Part shown: in pieces, positions 6,200 through 8,153 of the stretch
How positions within the stretch are numbered: position 1 is the first letter of the stretch
Layout of the letters: each line of letters starts with the position of its first letter
Assembly (NCBI GenBank): GCA_022709995.1
Contig: JAKLHU010000074.1
Location: 1-8,153 of the forward strand
Direction: 5' to 3'
DNA: 8,153 nt
Origin: Verrucomicrobiota bacterium
GTDB lineage: Bacteria; Verrucomicrobiota; Lentisphaeria; Oligosphaerales; Oligosphaeraceae
Position numbers and translations under genes: made by a program
The notes under the pieces: model-generated
Databases searched by the model: none
The model's input: only the letters and a program-made list of their open reading frames with translations
Told to the model about the DNA's origin: nothing

Positions 6200-8153
6200 A
6201 TGCTGAAGGAACACTTGCGGATGGCGAGCTGGTGGATAACCTGGAAGGACCTGGACTGGCCTTCGCCGGACAATCTCGACCTCATCCGGAGACGGGCCGA
6301 CGCCATGGCCACGGCCGAGGTCAACACCGCCGGCGTCTTCGGAGCGCACTTCCGCTGGGACTTTCTGCCGTTTTTTCCGATTCTGCATGATTACCTGGCG
6401 ACGGTCCGCGCCGAGCTCAACGCGCGCGGCATCCGCCTGATCGACCACCACTCCGCCGTGCTCGTCCACCGCTACGAAACCCGCGCCGAGATGCGCAACG
6501 TGAAGCTCCATTCCGGCCCCCACCTGCCGTTTTCCCCGACCTGGAGCGCCGCCGCCAGCTGGGAATACCATGGCCGGAAACTCAACGCCTGGCGCGAAAT
6601 CGACGTCCGCGACGGCGCCGTCCTCTTCCATCCCGGCTACACGGCCGAAATGTTCTGCTACAACAACGACGACTTCATCGGCGCGTACCTCGAATACGTC
6701 CAGGAGCTGCGCCGGGAAACCGACATCGACGGCCTGATGAGCGACGACATCTCCCAGTACATGCGCTGGCCTGGCTGCGGCTGCTCTTCCTGCCGGGAAA
6801 AATTCCGCCGCCGCACCGGCATGACGCTGCCGGCGGCCACCGACCGTTCCTTCTGGGCCAACTGGGACAACCCGGCCTGGCTGGCTTGGATCGACATGCG
6901 CTATGACGCGGCCGCCCATTTCTTCACCCAGCTGCGCGGCTCGCTGCCGGCGGCGTTTCCGCTCATGAGCTGCTGCTCCGACAGCTCAAGCGCGACGGCG
7001 CCGCAGATGGCCCATGACATCCGCGACATGATCACCGGCTGCAACCTCGTGCATCTCGAACTGTGCGGCAACACTCCGCCCTACAAACACGACCGGGCGA
7101 CGATGAACCCGCCCATCGCCAGCCGCATCATCTCCTCGCTCCACCATCTGAGCGCCGCCGATGAAAAAGGCAGCGAATGCGTCGGCCAGGGCTTTGGCTT
7201 CACCGAACCGACCGCCGGAATCGTCTGGGCCGTCAACAAAATGGTCGGGGCGGCATGCTGGTTCTCCACCTTGAAAGCCCGCCTGGGATTGCCGGATGCC
7301 ATTCTGGCCACCCTCCCCGATGACGCCAAACCGGCGACGGCGGCCTTCCGCTTCGAAAAAATGCATCCGGAACTCTTCAACGGCCATCCCGTCGCCCAGG
7401 CGGCGGTCCTGTTCCCCTACGAAACCCGCAACCACACCATCTTCGGCAGCCTGTTCAAAGGCGTCACCCGCGACTTCACCGACACCATCGCCCTGCTCTT
7501 CGGCAACGGCATCACCCCGGTGATCGAAATGGAAATCCCCACCACAACCGCCAAATGCCCGCTGCTGATCCTGCCCTCCGCCTTGCGCCTGACCGTCAAG
7601 GAACTCGACGCCCTGCAAGCCTTCCTTCAGAACGGCGGCGTCGTCCTGGCCACCGGGCCTTTCGCCCTCGGCCCCAAATGGGAAGCTAAAATCACCGCCC
7701 CGGATGATTTTTTCACCTCGGACGAATGGATGAAAACACCGTTCCCGGCCTATCCCGGGAGGCCCGAATGGCGGACACTGCCACCGGGAATCGTCTGGAA
7801 CCCCGCCCGCCTCCAGGATTCCGAAACCCTTGCCGGCGAGCTGCTCGCCAAAATCAGGCAGCATGCCGTCGCCCTGCCGGTCGACATCACCTCCGCCAAA
7901 GGCTTTCTGACCTTGATCCACCAAATGCCGGACCACGCCATGACCATCCACTGCCTCGCCGCCGAATTCGATACGGATATCGACCACGAACTGGATGCCA
8001 TGCGCTACCACCGCTCACGGGTCAATCTCATCACCAAGGCCGAACCGATGGGAACCGACGACCGCCTGGAGCTGGTGACCAGCGCCAAGGTCAGTGCCTT
8101 CTCGCCGCTGACGCCTGGACGCGAACCAACTGTCACCCGCCAGAATGACCAGG
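6200..8153 (+). CDS. putative glycoside hydrolase-like protein, 3' end outside window
   Basis: An open frame of 651 codons running off the right edge. No signal peptide is seen, so the protein is probably cytoplasmic. Residues about 1-360 look like a TIM barrel of the GH42-like/hypothetical glycosidase kind: alternating strands and helices, ELNARGIRLIDHHS (72-85), and IDGLMSDD (176-183) with candidate catalytic Asp182/Asp183. A CxCxxC cluster (Cys193, 195, 198) and KFRRRTG follow, the usual continuation in such proteins. Residues about 395-490 resemble the GATase-like/beta-galactosidase trimerisation domain: PLLILPSALRLTVKELDALQ, then NGGVVLATG (478-486). The rest may be a beta-sandwich. The family can only be guessed; activity on a galactoside, fucoside or uronide is possible and none is demonstrated. 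The start at 6200 has AGGA 6 nt upstream. It is transcribed away from the leftward genes. Long minus-strand open frames opposite it are shadows caused by GC-rich third positions. Confidence 0.75.
   Translation, partial: MLKEHLRMASWWITWKDLDWPSPDNLDLIRRRADAMATAEVNTAGVFGAHFRWDFLPFFPILHDYLATVRAELNARGIRLIDHHSAVLVHRYETRAEMRNVKLHSGPHLPFSPTWSAAASWEYHGRKLNAWREIDVRDGAVLFHPGYTAEMFCYNNDDFIGAYLEYVQELRRETDIDGLMSDDISQYMRWPGCGCSSCREKFRRRTGMTLPAATDRSFWANWDNPAWLAWIDMRYDAAAHFFTQLRGSLPAAFPLMSCCSDSSSATAPQMAHDIRDMITGCNLVHLELCGNTPPYKHDRATMNPPIASRIISSLHHLSAADEKGSECVGQGFGFTEPTAGIVWAVNKMVGAACWFSTLKARLGLPDAILATLPDDAKPATAAFRFEKMHPELFNGHPVAQAAVLFPYETRNHTIFGSLFKGVTRDFTDTIALLFGNGITPVIEMEIPTTTAKCPLLILPSALRLTVKELDALQAFLQNGGVVLATGPFALGPKWEAKITAPDDFFTSDEWMKTPFPAYPGRPEWRTLPPGIVWNPARLQDSETLAGELLAKIRQHAVALPVDITSAKGFLTLIHQMPDHAMTIHCLAAEFDTDIDHELDAMRYHRSRVNLITKAEPMGTDDRLELVTSAKVSAFSPLTPGREPTVTRQNDQ

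Noticed and set aside
6179..6919. 246-codon open frame on the minus strand
   Set aside because: Also opposite the glycosidase-like gene; composition is Val/Gly/Ala/Arg-rich without motifs, and it would overlap the start and leader of the real gene.
6986..8011. 341-codon open frame on the minus strand
   Set aside because: It is Gly/Asp/Val/Gln-rich with no family motif and lies fully opposite the glycosidase-like gene, whose codon pattern and motifs are convincing. This is a typical antisense shadow in high-GC DNA.
1..8153. CRISPR arrays, tRNA/rRNA genes, insertion sequences or phage genes
   Set aside because: No regularly spaced repeats, cloverleaf-like sequences, transposase or integrase motifs were seen on either strand.

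Overview
The window is GC-rich DNA from a bacterium and holds four real genes. Protein content and codon style (very GC-rich third positions, a large intracellular glycosidase-like protein with a CxCxxC element, an unusual peptidase/acetyltransferase fusion) are what I would expect from the Verrucomicrobiota/Lentisphaerota/Planctomycetota side of the tree, with a Victivallis-like lentisphaerote as best guess. This is an inference from style, not a marker-gene placement.

Layout. Positions 1-324 lie downstream of the leftward gene set and contain no convincing gene, only a small hairpin, a 13-bp tandem duplication and an AT-rich island. Positions 325-5486 are three genes read leftward (minus strand) in the order peptidase/AAC(3) fusion, tdh, rodA, with gaps of 90 and 26 bp, so they probably form one transcription unit. 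Positions 5487-6199 are a 713-bp divergent intergenic region with candidate promoters for both directions, several palindromes and an 87-bp structured segment. From 6200 to the right edge a large gene is read rightward; it encodes a putative glycoside hydrolase-like protein and is cut by the window end.

Function. Tdh is a clear L-threonine 3-dehydrogenase with all catalytic and structural zinc ligands. RodA is a clear SEDS-family peptidoglycan glycosyltransferase, unusually far from mreBCD and a class B PBP. The 902-residue protein joins a DUF4910/M28-like zinc peptidase half, a probable winged-helix linker and a complete AAC(3)-type acetyltransferase half. This fusion is the most novel item here: its substrate is unknown and its grouping with tdh and rodA suggests no obvious pathway. 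The rightward gene has a TIM-barrel-like N-terminal half and a GATase-like/beta-galactosidase trimerisation-like middle domain, no signal peptide, and so probably acts on sugars or glycosides inside the cell.

I see no tRNA, rRNA, CRISPR array, insertion sequence or phage gene. No complete multi-gene novel system can be demonstrated from this window alone.
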